Positions 1-9,081 of a stretch of DNA of 64,000 nt are shown here, in pieces. Each line of letters opens with the position of its first letter. The stretch's first letter is position 1. Under the pieces are notes generated by a model. That model was not told where the DNA came from and did no database searches. It saw only the letters and a list, made by a program, of their open reading frames with translations. Origin of the DNA: UBA6170 sp942491385 (GTDB lineage Bacteria; Chloroflexota; Anaerolineae; Anaerolineales; Anaerolineaceae); assembly GCA_942491385.1 (NCBI GenBank), contig CALOAF010000005.1, positions 434,001 to 498,000 on the forward strand, written 5' to 3'. Made by a program: the position numbers and the translations under genes.

Positions 1-56
1 TGATGGAAAATGGCACTCCTTACATAACCTCCGCAAATCTGGAGCAACCACAATGA
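1..56 (+). CDS. C-terminal end of an upstream gene (partial), probably the ABC ATPase partner
   Basis: Reading frame 3 is open from the window edge to a TGA at 54-56. That stop overlaps the permease start as ATGA (ATG at 53-55). Only about 17 residues are visible, so the sequence itself identifies nothing. The 4-nt coupled overlap and the MacB-like gene order (ATPase, permease, adaptor) make a LolD/MacB-type ATPase the natural guess. This rests on context only. Confidence 0.4.
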   Translation, partial: MENGTPYITSANLEQPQ

Positions 57-2440
57 AACCACGCTGGAAAAAGGTGATTGCTGATTTCTGGGAAAATAAA
101 GCCCGATCATTATTAATCATAGCCTCTATTTCAATTGGTATATTTGCTGTAGGAGTGGTGGGTGTTGGGTTCTATGTCATTCCAGAAAGCATGGTAGCAA
201 CCTACTTATCAACCAACCCGGCCAATATTCAAATTCTAACCGATCCTTTTGATGAGGGTCTGATCCAATCAATTCAAAAATTGAAAGGCGTAAACGAAGT
301 CGCTGGTAGAACAACCGTCACAGCAAAAGTAAAAAACCCGGAAACTGGCGATTGGCTCTCTTTCAATATCATTGCTGTGGAAGATTTATCAAATCAACGC
401 ATTAAAATCCTGGAACCGCAATCCGGAAAAACGATCCCTGAAAAAAATGAATTGCTAATCAGCAAAGATTCGCTGGAAACATTACCAGTTTCCCCCGGTT
501 CTTCCATCCTTGTTGAATTGTCCGACGGAACACAAAGAAATTTCACAGTGGCAGGGACAGTTATTGATTACAGTTCGGATTTGGCAATCACTTTTAATGA
601 ACGCACAGGATTCATTAATCAGGAAACCCTGGATTATTTTTATCTTCCGAGAAAATTCAATACACTACTCGTTACCGTTTCCGGTGATCAGAATGACCTT
701 GCCAACATTGAGACCGTTGCCAGTTACGTCAATAATGAAGTCGAAAATACTGGTCGTAGAATTTTAAGTCAATCCATAGCCCGTTCTATCGATCAACCAT
801 TTGCAAACTATACTGATGCTTTGTCAGTCATCATCAGTTTCATTGGCTTATTTATTTTGATTCTCAGCAGTTCTTTGATCGTCAATACGATGAACGCGTT
901 GATGGCTCAGCATGTGCGTCAAATTGGAGTGATTAAATTAATTGGCGGATTAAGAAATCAAGTGATTGGGATGTATCTGGCTTTGGTAATCGTATTCAGT
1001 ATCATTTCCTTTTTGATTGCCCTCCCAGCCAGTGCATTTGTAGGCAGAATCCTCGCTGCAAATACATTGCCCGCATTAAATGGAAAATTATTTACGACGG
1101 ATTTGTTTATTTTCATTCCAGAAGTAATCCTCATCCAGGGATTGGTTGCCTTATTAATCCCATTTCTGGCCGCTATGAAACCCATTATTCAGGGTGCCAG
1201 CGTACCGATCAATAAAGCCCTCACTTCCAACCTGATTAACCATGCGATAAAACCTGGCAAATTTGATCTGTGGCTGGATACTATGCGCAACAAAAGCGGT
1301 ATCATTACCCTTGGCATTCGGAATACATTTCGCCAAAAAGGACGGTTGTTCCTGACCATTTTCACGTTATCGCTTGGTTGTGCAATTTTTATCTCCGTTT
1401 TTAATGTAGAACTGTCATTAACCAATCAGATCGACAAAGTACTTCAATACAATCAGGCAGATATTTTTATCAATTTGGATAGAAATTATCCTCTAGAGGA
1501 GATCAATTACCAACTTCAACAAATCCCTGGTGTGGAATACTCCGAAGCCTGGTTGGCAACAACTGCTTTGTTACAAACCTCCAGTAAAACCGAGAATGTT
1601 CTACTGGTCGCCCCTCCTGATGCAAGTTCCCTGGTAGAAAGGGTCGTTAATTTTGGTAGATGGGTGCTGCCGAATGAAAAGAACGCCATCGTTGTCAACG
1701 ATGCATTCTGGAATACTTTTCCTTTATTGAAACCCGGTGACCAGATTGTTTTGGAAATTTCAGGAAAAGAAGCCTATTGGACGGTGGTTGGCATTTTTCA
1801 TTACACCGGTTTAGATCAGAAATATGCTTTTACCTCTTTTAATAGTCTGGCTGAGGTTCTGAATACGCACTCTCACGCTTTGTCATACCGGGTTGTGTCT
1901 CAGGAACATGATCTCAACTATCAAATGAAAATGGCTACGTTGATAAATCAGCACCTGACTGCATCTGGTTACCGCGTCAATTCAATAACCGCCCGGGAGG
2001 AAATCGTCAAGCAGGGTTTGGAAAAAATTGAAATATTAATTTACTTATTGTTGTTTTTATCTGTTTTAACCGGTATCGTAGGCGGAATTGGTCTCAGTGG
2101 GACTCTTAGTCTCAATGTGATGGAAAGAACCGCAGAAATCGGGATTTTACGAGCTGTCGGCGCATATAATTCAGTCATCATTCGCTTGGTTACATTTGAA
2201 AGCTTATTCATAGGACTGACCAGTTATATGATTGGCATTCTGGCGTCCCTGCCGATCTCATTCGTTCTTACAAATTTAGTCAATCAGGCAATATTTGGGG
2301 CACCATCTGAATTGGTTATTACTCCGAAAGGAATCATTCTGTGGTTATTTATTCTAATAATTTTATCCCTGATAGCTAGTTATATTCCTGCTCGCAATGC
2401 TTCCCGCCTAACGATCCGTGAGGTGTTAGCCTATGAATAA
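53..2440 (+). CDS. FtsX/MacB-family ABC transporter permease
   Basis: A 795-residue inner-membrane permease built as a duplicated FtsX-type protein. An N-terminal membrane segment lies near residues 18-40. A large extracytoplasmic domain follows to about 250, then three membrane segments (about 255-375). A second copy starts near residue 430, with another outside domain and three final membrane segments (about 665-785). Long permeases of this architecture move lipids, lipoproteins or peptides with a LolD-like ATPase. The start codon overlaps the stop of the upstream partial gene (ATGA). The downstream HlyD-like adaptor begins 67 bases after this stop, which supports one export operon. The substrate cannot be told from sequence. 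Confidence 0.85.
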   Translation: MKPRWKKVIADFWENKARSLLIIASISIGIFAVGVVGVGFYVIPESMVATYLSTNPANIQILTDPFDEGLIQSIQKLKGVNEVAGRTTVTAKVKNPETGDWLSFNIIAVEDLSNQRIKILEPQSGKTIPEKNELLISKDSLETLPVSPGSSILVELSDGTQRNFTVAGTVIDYSSDLAITFNERTGFINQETLDYFYLPRKFNTLLVTVSGDQNDLANIETVASYVNNEVENTGRRILSQSIARSIDQPFANYTDALSVIISFIGLFILILSSSLIVNTMNALMAQHVRQIGVIKLIGGLRNQVIGMYLALVIVFSIISFLIALPASAFVGRILAANTLPALNGKLFTTDLFIFIPEVILIQGLVALLIPFLAAMKPIIQGASVPINKALTSNLINHAIKPGKFDLWLDTMRNKSGIITLGIRNTFRQKGRLFLTIFTLSLGCAIFISVFNVELSLTNQIDKVLQYNQADIFINLDRNYPLEEINYQLQQIPGVEYSEAWLATTALLQTSSKTENVLLVAPPDASSLVERVVNFGRWVLPNEKNAIVVNDAFWNTFPLLKPGDQIVLEISGKEAYWTVVGIFHYTGLDQKYAFTSFNSLAEVLNTHSHALSYRVVSQEHDLNYQMKMATLINQHLTASGYRVNSITAREEIVKQGLEKIEILIYLLLFLSVLTGIVGGIGLSGTLSLNVMERTAEIGILRAVGAYNSVIIRLVTFESLFIGLTSYMIGILASLPISFVLTNLVNQAIFGAPSELVITPKGIILWLFILIILSLIASYIPARNASRLTIREVLAYE

Positions 2441-2507
2441 AACACTCGTTTCCCTTTTGGAAATTTGCAAGAAGATGAAAATAAAAACGTGTGAACTGGA
2501 GGAAAAA

Positions 2508-3677
2508 ATGCGCAAAAGTTTCTTCTTAACGATAATAATGTTGGGATCTACCTTCCTGTTAGGTGCTTGTGATATCTTTACAGTGGATCAACCAACCCCG
2601 GTGGTTTATGAATCGGCGGAAGAAGATGTATCTGGCTGGATCATCTCAGATGGCGAAGTTGTGCCCAACAATGATTTACAAATCATTTCTGTTGTAAACG
2701 GCCGGGTGGAAGAGGTTTTGGTGGAAGAAGGGCAACTCATTCAGGCAGGGCAGGTGTTGATCCGCTTGGAAACTTCAGAACAGTTATTGGCGGAACTGAA
2801 ATCCGCTCAATTGGATCAATTAAAAGCCCAGCAAGCCTTGGATGATTTTCTTTTATCTGGGAATCTCTACAAACAAAAAGCCTTTCAGAGGGTATTGGAT
2901 GCACAATCTGCTCGAAGAGCTGCCCTGGCTGCATGGGATGAATTTGATGATGATCAATACGAAGAAGATTTAGAAACCATTAAAGAAGATGTGATTGATG
3001 CCCGTCAAGATTTGGAAGATGCCAAAGAAGATCTGAAAGATTTTCTGGATCTCGAGGAGGACAACCCGCAAAGAAAGAACCGTCAGGAAGATGTGGATGA
3101 TGCCCAGCTGACTTTAAATAAATTTGAACGGAAACAAGCCGCATTGGAACAAACCAATGAGCAGTTACAACTAAATCTCGACCTCTCGAAAGCCGAAGAA
3201 GATGCTGCCTGGGAGGAGTATCGAAAATTCAAACAGGATAATGTGCCAGCAGACCAATTCTTGCTATTAGAGAATCAATTAATGACAGCCAAAACAAGGG
3301 TGGCTGCATTGGAAGCCAGTATCGCTGATCTGGAAATTACCTCCCCAATCGATGGAACACTCGTCAAATTGGATGTTCAATCAGGAGAATGGGTTTCCAC
3401 AGGCCAATTAATTACAATCGTAGCTGATTTTTCCACCTGGTTTGTAGAGAGTACGGATACAAACGAAATCGAAATCGTAGACATTCAGCCAGGTGATTTG
3501 GTTACATTGGAGTTCGATGCATTTCCGGGTGAAACTGTACGTGGAAAAGTCATTGAAGTAAAGGATCTGCCTACCATTAAATATAACGATGTTATCTATC
3601 CAGTGCGCATTGAATTAATGGAAAATGAACTGCCCCTGCGCTGGAAAATGTCCGTGGTGATAAAAATTGAGAAGTAG
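2508..3677 (+). CDS. HlyD/RND-type periplasmic adaptor, lipoprotein
   Basis: Membrane-fusion (adaptor) subunit, 389 residues from the preferred ATG at 2508, which has a CTGGAGG ribosome site just upstream. From this start the N-terminus is a clean lipoprotein signal with lipobox LLGAC (Cys21). A longer frame opens at 2433 but would bury the signal peptide. Two half lipoyl (biotinyl-like) motifs, around residues 60-95 and 275-310, flank a very acidic alpha-helical hairpin (about 100-260). This is the usual HlyD/MacA layout, followed by a beta-barrel domain. It should bridge the upstream FtsX-like permease to the outside. The lipid anchor would suit a cell with no conventional outer-membrane channel, but that is inference. 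Confidence 0.85.
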   Translation: MRKSFFLTIIMLGSTFLLGACDIFTVDQPTPVVYESAEEDVSGWIISDGEVVPNNDLQIISVVNGRVEEVLVEEGQLIQAGQVLIRLETSEQLLAELKSAQLDQLKAQQALDDFLLSGNLYKQKAFQRVLDAQSARRAALAAWDEFDDDQYEEDLETIKEDVIDARQDLEDAKEDLKDFLDLEEDNPQRKNRQEDVDDAQLTLNKFERKQAALEQTNEQLQLNLDLSKAEEDAAWEEYRKFKQDNVPADQFLLLENQLMTAKTRVAALEASIADLEITSPIDGTLVKLDVQSGEWVSTGQLITIVADFSTWFVESTDTNEIEIVDIQPGDLVTLEFDAFPGETVRGKVIEVKDLPTIKYNDVIYPVRIELMENELPLRWKMSVVIKIEK

Positions 3678-3795
3678 GTCATTTCGTCAAAAATGATCTA
3701 AAAATTGATACTTTAAATCCATTCTCAAACCGGGTATTATATTATTAAGATATCTCGCATAGATCTTGAAAAATTTTTTAGTAAAGGGAGCCACC

Positions 3796-4089
3796 ATGTT
3801 TGTCACAATTTTGACAGGTCGGGTTGCCGAAGAAAATTGGCGTACGCTGGAAAAATCATACGAACGCGCCATTAGAACTAGTACCAAAGGGATTATTTCC
3901 TCAATGCTGATCCAGTGTCAGGCCGAACCGAAACTTTGGGAAATCATCACAACCTGGGAAAGTGAAGAAGCCTACAAAGATGCCCATGTCAAAAAAGTTG
4001 CTAATACGTGTGTAGACCTTTTCTGTAATGCTAGTTCAACCCCTTATCGCAACGAATATATTGTTTTTGGCCACTATACACGCGTCTGA
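3796..4089 (+). CDS. Small ABM-fold (antibiotic biosynthesis monooxygenase-like) protein
   Basis: A 97-residue protein with the length and pattern of the dimeric alpha/beta ABM fold: an N-terminal strand ending in a hydrophobic run, a central strand around WEIITTWESEEAY, and a C-terminal strand near HYTRV. Members are quinol monooxygenases, heme-degrading enzymes or proteins without known activity, and no catalytic residue decides between them here. The start at 3796 is preferred because AAGGGAG lies 6 bases upstream. A frame open from 3766 would add ten residues without a ribosome site. It stands alone between the adaptor gene and a long non-coding region. Confidence 0.6.
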   Translation: MFVTILTGRVAEENWRTLEKSYERAIRTSTKGIISSMLIQCQAEPKLWEIITTWESEEAYKDAHVKKVANTCVDLFCNASSTPYRNEYIVFGHYTRV

Positions 4090-4093
4090 TTAC

Positions 4094-4120
4094 TTGACAA
4101 CCATAAAAACATGGTAGAAT
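4094..4120 (+). promoter_or_regulatory. Sigma-A type promoter in the 4.1-4.5 kb non-coding region
   Basis: TTGACA at 4094-4099 and TAGAAT at 4115-4120 are separated by 15 bases, slightly short. AATTAT at 4118-4123 gives an 18-base spacer. Transcription would begin near 4127, about 385 bases before the SNF2 gene. The transcript would therefore be a long leader or a separate RNA. Confidence 0.5.
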
Positions 4121-4126
4121 TATGCA

Positions 4127-4290
4127 TCAGCATGGCTGAATTGCGGTTTGTCATTTTAGTTTTCTGAAAATAGGTGTTCAGGCTCCCATTTCCTGGGCAC
4201 AATCAATTTTTCCTTCAGAAACCGAGCAATGCCAGGGTCATAAATCCCCTGAATTGGTTGGAATAACCAAAAATGAAACTGCGGGGATTA
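4127..4290 (+). ncRNA. Candidate structured RNA (or long leader of the SNF2 gene)
   Basis: The stretch 4090-4511 has no convincing gene. Just after the promoter, bases 4136-4149 (CTG, ATTGC, GGTTT) can pair with 4219-4235 (AAACC, GCAAT, CAG), giving a 13-bp interrupted stem closing about 70 bases with an inner CCCA/TGGG hairpin. A second hairpin follows, with AATCCCC pairing GGGGATT (about 4243-4290) and an inner TTGGTT/AACCAA stem. I do not recognise the family: no SRP, RNase P or tmRNA signature is visible. The remainder, 4291-4511, is AT-rich and shows nothing clear except a 19-codon frame at 4462-4521 overlapping the next start. Confidence 0.25.
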
Positions 4291-4511
4291 AAAGGAACTC
4301 CATTATCAAAGATATCGATAGAAAATTCGACTTAAACTTTTAAATTGTTTATATGCAGGTAGCTTTGTTACTCATGCTTTAAGGTTTTTTCACATTGATG
4401 ATTGATACAAGTAAAAAAGATTTCCAAAAATTATTAAGAGAGACTTAGGGGCATCTAAAGTATGTTCGACAATCAACCCGAAGAAAGGGAACTGGTTTTT
4501 ATTCAAATACT

Positions 4512-7500
4512 ATGTGGGTAATCCATACACACTGGCAACCGCCACGAAAACCATCTGACCAAGGTGGTATCTTGTTTTGGGCTGAAACAGATGAGAGCCC
4601 TGCTCCTTCCTATTGGGATGGAAAAATTCCAGAATCTCCCAAACCAGAGGAACATCCTTATGCTTTAATGCCTGAGGTTATCATGGACCGGATTGGTCTG
4701 GGAACGCCGCTGGAGAGTGCAAAACCCAATCTGATCACCTTGCATATGCCTTCTACCCGCACCGGTCCAATCCCCTCCCCGGCTTTAACACATGTCTGGG
4801 AGTTGGATCTTGAAACGGACCCATTTCTTGCACCGTGGCGCATTGATGGTTTATTTCTGCCTGCAACCACTGCCTTCAGTGTCCTGATCAATTTACCCGA
4901 GGAGAGCCCATTTAGCGATTTTATTCTCGGGCAGGATGCTATTTATTGGCAAAATGTAAGTAGCCTAGCGCTGGAAATTCTTTCAGAACAGAAAATGATG
5001 CCCATCATGGTGCCAATCACCCCCGCCAGAGACACCTTCCACGCCCGTTGGCAACCGGTTCTGGATGGTAAAGATGATGGACCGCGAATGGCAAAACTTG
5101 TAGAAGCTATGCCACCGATTTGCCGCGCCGAATCTTTGCATGGCGATCGGATTTATCCTGGATCACTGCCACCCGCGCGTGCCTTGTTGGATAGTTTCTT
5201 GAACACAATCTGTGACTCCCTGGCTCGTTCCTGGGGTGGTGGTTCTGAGGCAATTCGTCTTATCCCGGAAAACCCAACACCTTTTGAAGCCTGGGTCAAA
5301 GCACTTTTCAGCCAGGATGCCACCATCAAGATCTCTCCCGTACAGGCAACAGCTTTATATAGTAGCGTTCGAGCCTGGATACGGAATCTACAGGCAGCCG
5401 GAGATAATTATTTTCGGGTTGCTTTTCAATTAATATCACCAGAAGAACAGGTCGAATCACTTGATGCTTCCACCTGGCAAATTCGATATCTCTTGCAATC
5501 AAGGGATGATCCCAACATCCTGATCAACGCAGATCAAATCTGGAATACACGCACAACGGCATTGGTTGTGGAAGGAAAACGTTGCGAATTGCCGCAAGAA
5601 AAGCTATTAATGGGTTTGGGTTATACAGCCCGACATTTTGAACCGATTGCGGACAGCTTACAGAACCGCTATCCAACAGATGTAAAAATTGATACGCATG
5701 AAGCCTATCAATTCCTGAGAACAACAGCCCTGTTATTAGATGAGGCTGGTTTCGGTATTTTAGCACCCGAGTGGTGGGATACAAGTGGTGCTCGTCTGGG
5801 TGTGCGTTTGCAATTATCTCCTTCAACAGCGCAAGCGCGTTTTAAAGCAGGTGGACTGAATCTGAATACTTTGGTGAATTATCGCTGGGAGCTTTCTCTT
5901 GGTGATACCCGCCTTTCGAGAGCTGAATTTGACGCATTAACCTCTCTCAATGAACCCTTGGTGCAATTAAACGGCAAATGGGTGCAGTTGGATAGCGAAC
6001 AGGTACAGGCAGCCAAACGATTCTGGGCTACCGAAGGGCAAGCGGGTCAAATGGGTCTGATGCAAGCCGCACAATATGTCTTGGGAGGTCAAGCTGGGGC
6101 AGAAGGTTTACCCATTGATGGTGTTGACGCTGAAGGCTGGGTACAGGATTGGCTGGATGGACTTGACGGTCATGAAAAGATGATTGTCCTGCCACAACCG
6201 CAAACCTTACGCGGCAAATTACGTCCATACCAAACCTATGGCTTCTCGTGGCTTTCCTTCTTCCAACGCTGGGGGTTGGGTGCCATACTGGCAGATGATA
6301 TGGGGCTAGGTAAAACGATTCAAGCCTTGGCATTGCTGGCACATGAGAAAGAGAACAATTCTGGAAAACTACCCGGACCTGTCTTGCTGGTCTGCCCAAC
6401 CTCGGTTGTCACCAACTGGGAACGGGAAACCCAAAAATTTGCACCAGGATTGGAAATATATAAACACCAGGGTCCCACTCGCTTTCGCAATCATGAATTA
6501 TTGCAAAAGGCAAAAGAAACCGAATTATTCATCACCAGCTACCCATTAATCCGGCAAGATCTGGAAGAATTACAATCCATTCAGTGGCATGGTGTTATTC
6601 TGGATGAAGCACAAAATATTAAAAATCCGGCTGCTAAACAAACACAAGCCGTACGTGCACTCAAAGCCAGTTTCCGCTTCGCCCTGACCGGTACCCCGGT
6701 CGAAAACCGCCTGTTGGAATTATGGTCAATCATGCAATTTCTTAATCCTGGCTATTTGGGTTCACGGGAAAGCTTCCGAAGGGAATTTGCAATTCCGATT
6801 GAACGCTTCCACGATCCGGAAATCACTGGTCAACTCAAAGAATTGGTTTCACCATTCATTCTACGCCGTGTCAAGACCGATCCAAACGTAATTGATGACT
6901 TGCCAGAGAAGATTGAAGTAAAAGCATACTGTAATCTCACCAAAGAACAAGCCAGTTTGTACCAGAATCATGTCAATGAGGTCATGCAGAGAATCAATGA
7001 CAGTGAAGGTATTGAACGACACGGTCTGGTTCTGGCAATGTTAACCAAACTGAAACAAATCTGTAATCATCCTGTTCAATATCTGGAAAAGATTAACGGC
7101 CATGTTCCCGCAGCCCGGGAAATTCACAACCGTTCTGGCAAACTGAAACGCCTGGTAGAAATGCTGGAAGAAATTGTCGCAGTTGGAGATCGGGTGCTAA
7201 TTTTTACTCAATTTGCTGAAATGGGTAAAATATTGAATAGTTATCTCTCCAGCACGTTGAATATTCCCACCATCTTCTTGTATGGCAACACACCGGTAAA
7301 AATGCGAGACCAGATGATCAAGCGCTTCATGGATGATGAGAATGGGCCGCAAATCTTCATCCTATCCCTGAAAGCAGGTGGAATCGGACTTAATCTCACG
7401 CGTGCCAATCATGTCATCCATTTTGACCGTTGGTGGAACCCGGCAGTGGAAGATCAAGCCACGGATCGGGCGTTCCGAATTGGTCAGAATCGTAATGTTC

Positions 7501-7667
7501 AGGTGCATAAATTTGTGTGTGTGGGCACTCTGGAAGAAAAAATCGACGAGATGATCGAATCCAAAAAAGGTTTGGCAGAATCGGTCATTGGTGCCGGCGA
7601 AGCCTGGATTACTGATCTGTCGACTGAAGAACTGCAGGATCTGGTGCGCCTGCGTCATCAGGATTAG
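4512..7667 (+). CDS. SNF2-family DEAD/DEAH-like helicase
   Basis: A large 1051-residue SWI2/SNF2 ATPase that probably translocates on double-stranded DNA or remodels nucleoprotein. The first half (to about residue 540) is the bacterial SNF2-associated region, including a DUF3670-like stretch around EWWDTSGARLGVRLQLS. The ATPase core carries Walker A DDMGLGKTIQ (about 596-605), DEAQ box (about 699-702), the LTGTPVENR motif, and helicase-C motifs ending in GGIGLNL and DRAFRIGQ. The protein itself has no SWIM zinc finger. Instead a SWIM-domain protein starts 10 bases downstream, so the two are likely co-translated partners. No good ribosome site precedes ATG 4512. A 19-codon frame at 4462-4521 overlaps the start and could couple translation. 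Confidence 0.9.
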   Translation: MWVIHTHWQPPRKPSDQGGILFWAETDESPAPSYWDGKIPESPKPEEHPYALMPEVIMDRIGLGTPLESAKPNLITLHMPSTRTGPIPSPALTHVWELDLETDPFLAPWRIDGLFLPATTAFSVLINLPEESPFSDFILGQDAIYWQNVSSLALEILSEQKMMPIMVPITPARDTFHARWQPVLDGKDDGPRMAKLVEAMPPICRAESLHGDRIYPGSLPPARALLDSFLNTICDSLARSWGGGSEAIRLIPENPTPFEAWVKALFSQDATIKISPVQATALYSSVRAWIRNLQAAGDNYFRVAFQLISPEEQVESLDASTWQIRYLLQSRDDPNILINADQIWNTRTTALVVEGKRCELPQEKLLMGLGYTARHFEPIADSLQNRYPTDVKIDTHEAYQFLRTTALLLDEAGFGILAPEWWDTSGARLGVRLQLSPSTAQARFKAGGLNLNTLVNYRWELSLGDTRLSRAEFDALTSLNEPLVQLNGKWVQLDSEQVQAAKRFWATEGQAGQMGLMQAAQYVLGGQAGAEGLPIDGVDAEGWVQDWLDGLDGHEKMIVLPQPQTLRGKLRPYQTYGFSWLSFFQRWGLGAILADDMGLGKTIQALALLAHEKENNSGKLPGPVLLVCPTSVVTNWERETQKFAPGLEIYKHQGPTRFRNHELLQKAKETELFITSYPLIRQDLEELQSIQWHGVILDEAQNIKNPAAKQTQAVRALKASFRFALTGTPVENRLLELWSIMQFLNPGYLGSRESFRREFAIPIERFHDPEITGQLKELVSPFILRRVKTDPNVIDDLPEKIEVKAYCNLTKEQASLYQNHVNEVMQRINDSEGIERHGLVLAMLTKLKQICNHPVQYLEKINGHVPAAREIHNRSGKLKRLVEMLEEIVAVGDRVLIFTQFAEMGKILNSYLSSTLNIPTIFLYGNTPVKMRDQMIKRFMDDENGPQIFILSLKAGGIGLNLTRANHVIHFDRWWNPAVEDQATDRAFRIGQNRNVQVHKFVCVGTLEEKIDEMIESKKGLAESVIGAGEAWITDLSTEELQDLVRLRHQD

Positions 7668-7676
7668 GAGTTTGGT

Positions 7677-8873
7677 ATGGACAAATTAGAAAATAAATCA
7701 GAATATGAAAATTCCCCCAAGAATAACAACCCTGTTTCTCCACCAGACGCAGATTCCTATAACTCCGAACAAAAATCCAGCAACAAACTAAAATCTAATC
7801 GATCCCAAAATCGCAATCAATCAAGACGCCGTAGAAAACCCAATCAACGCAATCAAAGAAGTAAGGAAAATCAGAACGGTAATCGAAATGGGAATCAGTC
7901 ATCAGTAGGCAATGACGGCGAAACAAAAAATAATCAGCAGGCTGATACCAAAACAAGGAATCAAAATAACCAGCACAATAACAACAATAATACTCCATGG
8001 GGAATGAACCCATTACCAACACAAATCGGTATTCAAACCCGCAGTCAACGCGGGGAGTTCGCCAAAAATTGGTGGGCACGCCGCTGGTTAGAAGCTCTGG
8101 AACGATTGATGCAAGGGGTTCGTCTCTCCCGTGGACAGTATTATGCACGGATTGGGCAGATTGTCTCACTGGAAGAAATCAAAGGCGGCATGCTGGCACG
8201 TGTGCTGGGATCACGACCCAAACCCTATCGGGTCACTATACAGCTAACTCCTTTTAATAACAAACAATGGGAAAAAGTCCTGGACCATTTGTCTGAAAAA
8301 TCAATTTATATGGCCAAATTACTGGTGGGTGAGATGCCACATGATATTGAGGCAGTCTTCAATCAGGCGGGGGTCAGCTTGTTCCCGGAACACGCCATGG
8401 ATTTACAAACCAGATGCACCTGCCCGGATAAAATCACGCCTTGTAAGCATATCGCTGCAACCTATTACATCCTTGGCGATCGCTTTGATGAGGACCCATT
8501 CCTGATCTTCCGTATGCGCGGTCGCACCCAGGATCAGATTCTGGAGGCGTTAAGGCAGCGGCGAGGTGCGGAAGCTGACCTCTCGATAGACTATGCCGAA
8601 CCACTTACACGCTCAACCACCCCCGAAGCTCCCCGCTTTCCTGAGACGCTCGAGCGCTTCTGGGAGGTTCAAGAGGATCTGAACCAGGTGAATGTCCAGG
8701 TACGCATGCCAAACATTCCACAACCATTGCTAAAACGCCTGGGCGAACCAGAATTATCCTCCCAATTGACACTTCAAGGCCAGTTGGAAGAATCTTACGA
8801 TCTGATCAGCCAGTTTGCAATCATGATTGCTTACGCCGATACCACTGGAACCCCTACCCAATGGCAATGGTGA
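7677..8873 (+). CDS. SWIM zinc-finger protein, partner of the SNF2 helicase
   Basis: A 398-residue protein. Residues 1-110 are low-complexity and rich in Asn, Gln, Lys and Arg (a basic, probably disordered tail). A folded part then starts near WWARRWLEALE. The SWIM motif CxCPx(6)CxH is visible as CTCPDKITPCKH near residues 245-257, followed by the usual IAATYYILGD helix. SWIM fingers bind DNA or proteins and in bacteria are often fused to, or encoded beside, SNF2 ATPases. The 9-base spacing after the helicase gene supports a single complex. Its cellular task is unknown; DNA repair or chromosome maintenance is the usual suggestion. An intrinsic terminator follows. Confidence 0.85.
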   Translation: MDKLENKSEYENSPKNNNPVSPPDADSYNSEQKSSNKLKSNRSQNRNQSRRRRKPNQRNQRSKENQNGNRNGNQSSVGNDGETKNNQQADTKTRNQNNQHNNNNNTPWGMNPLPTQIGIQTRSQRGEFAKNWWARRWLEALERLMQGVRLSRGQYYARIGQIVSLEEIKGGMLARVLGSRPKPYRVTIQLTPFNNKQWEKVLDHLSEKSIYMAKLLVGEMPHDIEAVFNQAGVSLFPEHAMDLQTRCTCPDKITPCKHIAATYYILGDRFDEDPFLIFRMRGRTQDQILEALRQRRGAEADLSIDYAEPLTRSTTPEAPRFPETLERFWEVQEDLNQVNVQVRMPNIPQPLLKRLGEPELSSQLTLQGQLEESYDLISQFAIMIAYADTTGTPTQWQW

Positions 8874-8924
8874 AAGCGAGTAGCTTTTCGATCGAATTTC
8901 AATGATAGCGATACATTTCTATCC

Positions 8925-8948
8925 ACCTGCCTTTGTGGCAGGTTTTTT
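8925..8948 (+). terminator. Intrinsic terminator after the SNF2-SWIM pair
   Basis: ACCTGCC (8925-8931) pairs perfectly with GGCAGGT (8937-8943) across a 5-base loop. A T-tract follows. Confidence 0.85.
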
Positions 8949-9006
8949 CTAGTATATTGAACCGTTTTCAATGAAACTATAAATTCACACACATATAAAT
9001 TCGGCC

Positions 9007-9034
9007 TTGACAAAACATTTGAAAGATATATAAT
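9007..9034 (+). promoter_or_regulatory. Consensus promoter of the ABC/regulator operon
   Basis: TTGACA at 9007-9012 and TATAAT at 9029-9034, both perfect hexamers, 16 bases apart. Transcription should start near 9041, a few bases before the palindrome at 9047. A promoter this strong usually needs repression. Confidence 0.85.
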
Positions 9035-9046
9035 AGTTATAAACTG

Positions 9047-9061
9047 GTTTGTAATACAAAC
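9047..9061 (+). promoter_or_regulatory. Palindromic candidate operator
   Basis: GTTTGTA-A-TACAAAC is a perfect 7-1-7 palindrome lying between the predicted transcription start and the AAGGAG ribosome site. Its position would let a bound dimer block RNA polymerase. The winged-helix regulator encoded as the second gene of this operon is the obvious candidate ligand (autoregulation). This is inferred from position and symmetry only. Confidence 0.55.
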
Positions 9062-9081
9062 TTGTTTACAAGGAGACTCAA

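Noticed and set aside
3676..3699. Inverted repeat after the HlyD-like gene as a terminator
   Set aside because: The 9-bp stem is AT-rich with a wobble pair and is followed by A-rich, not T-rich, sequence.
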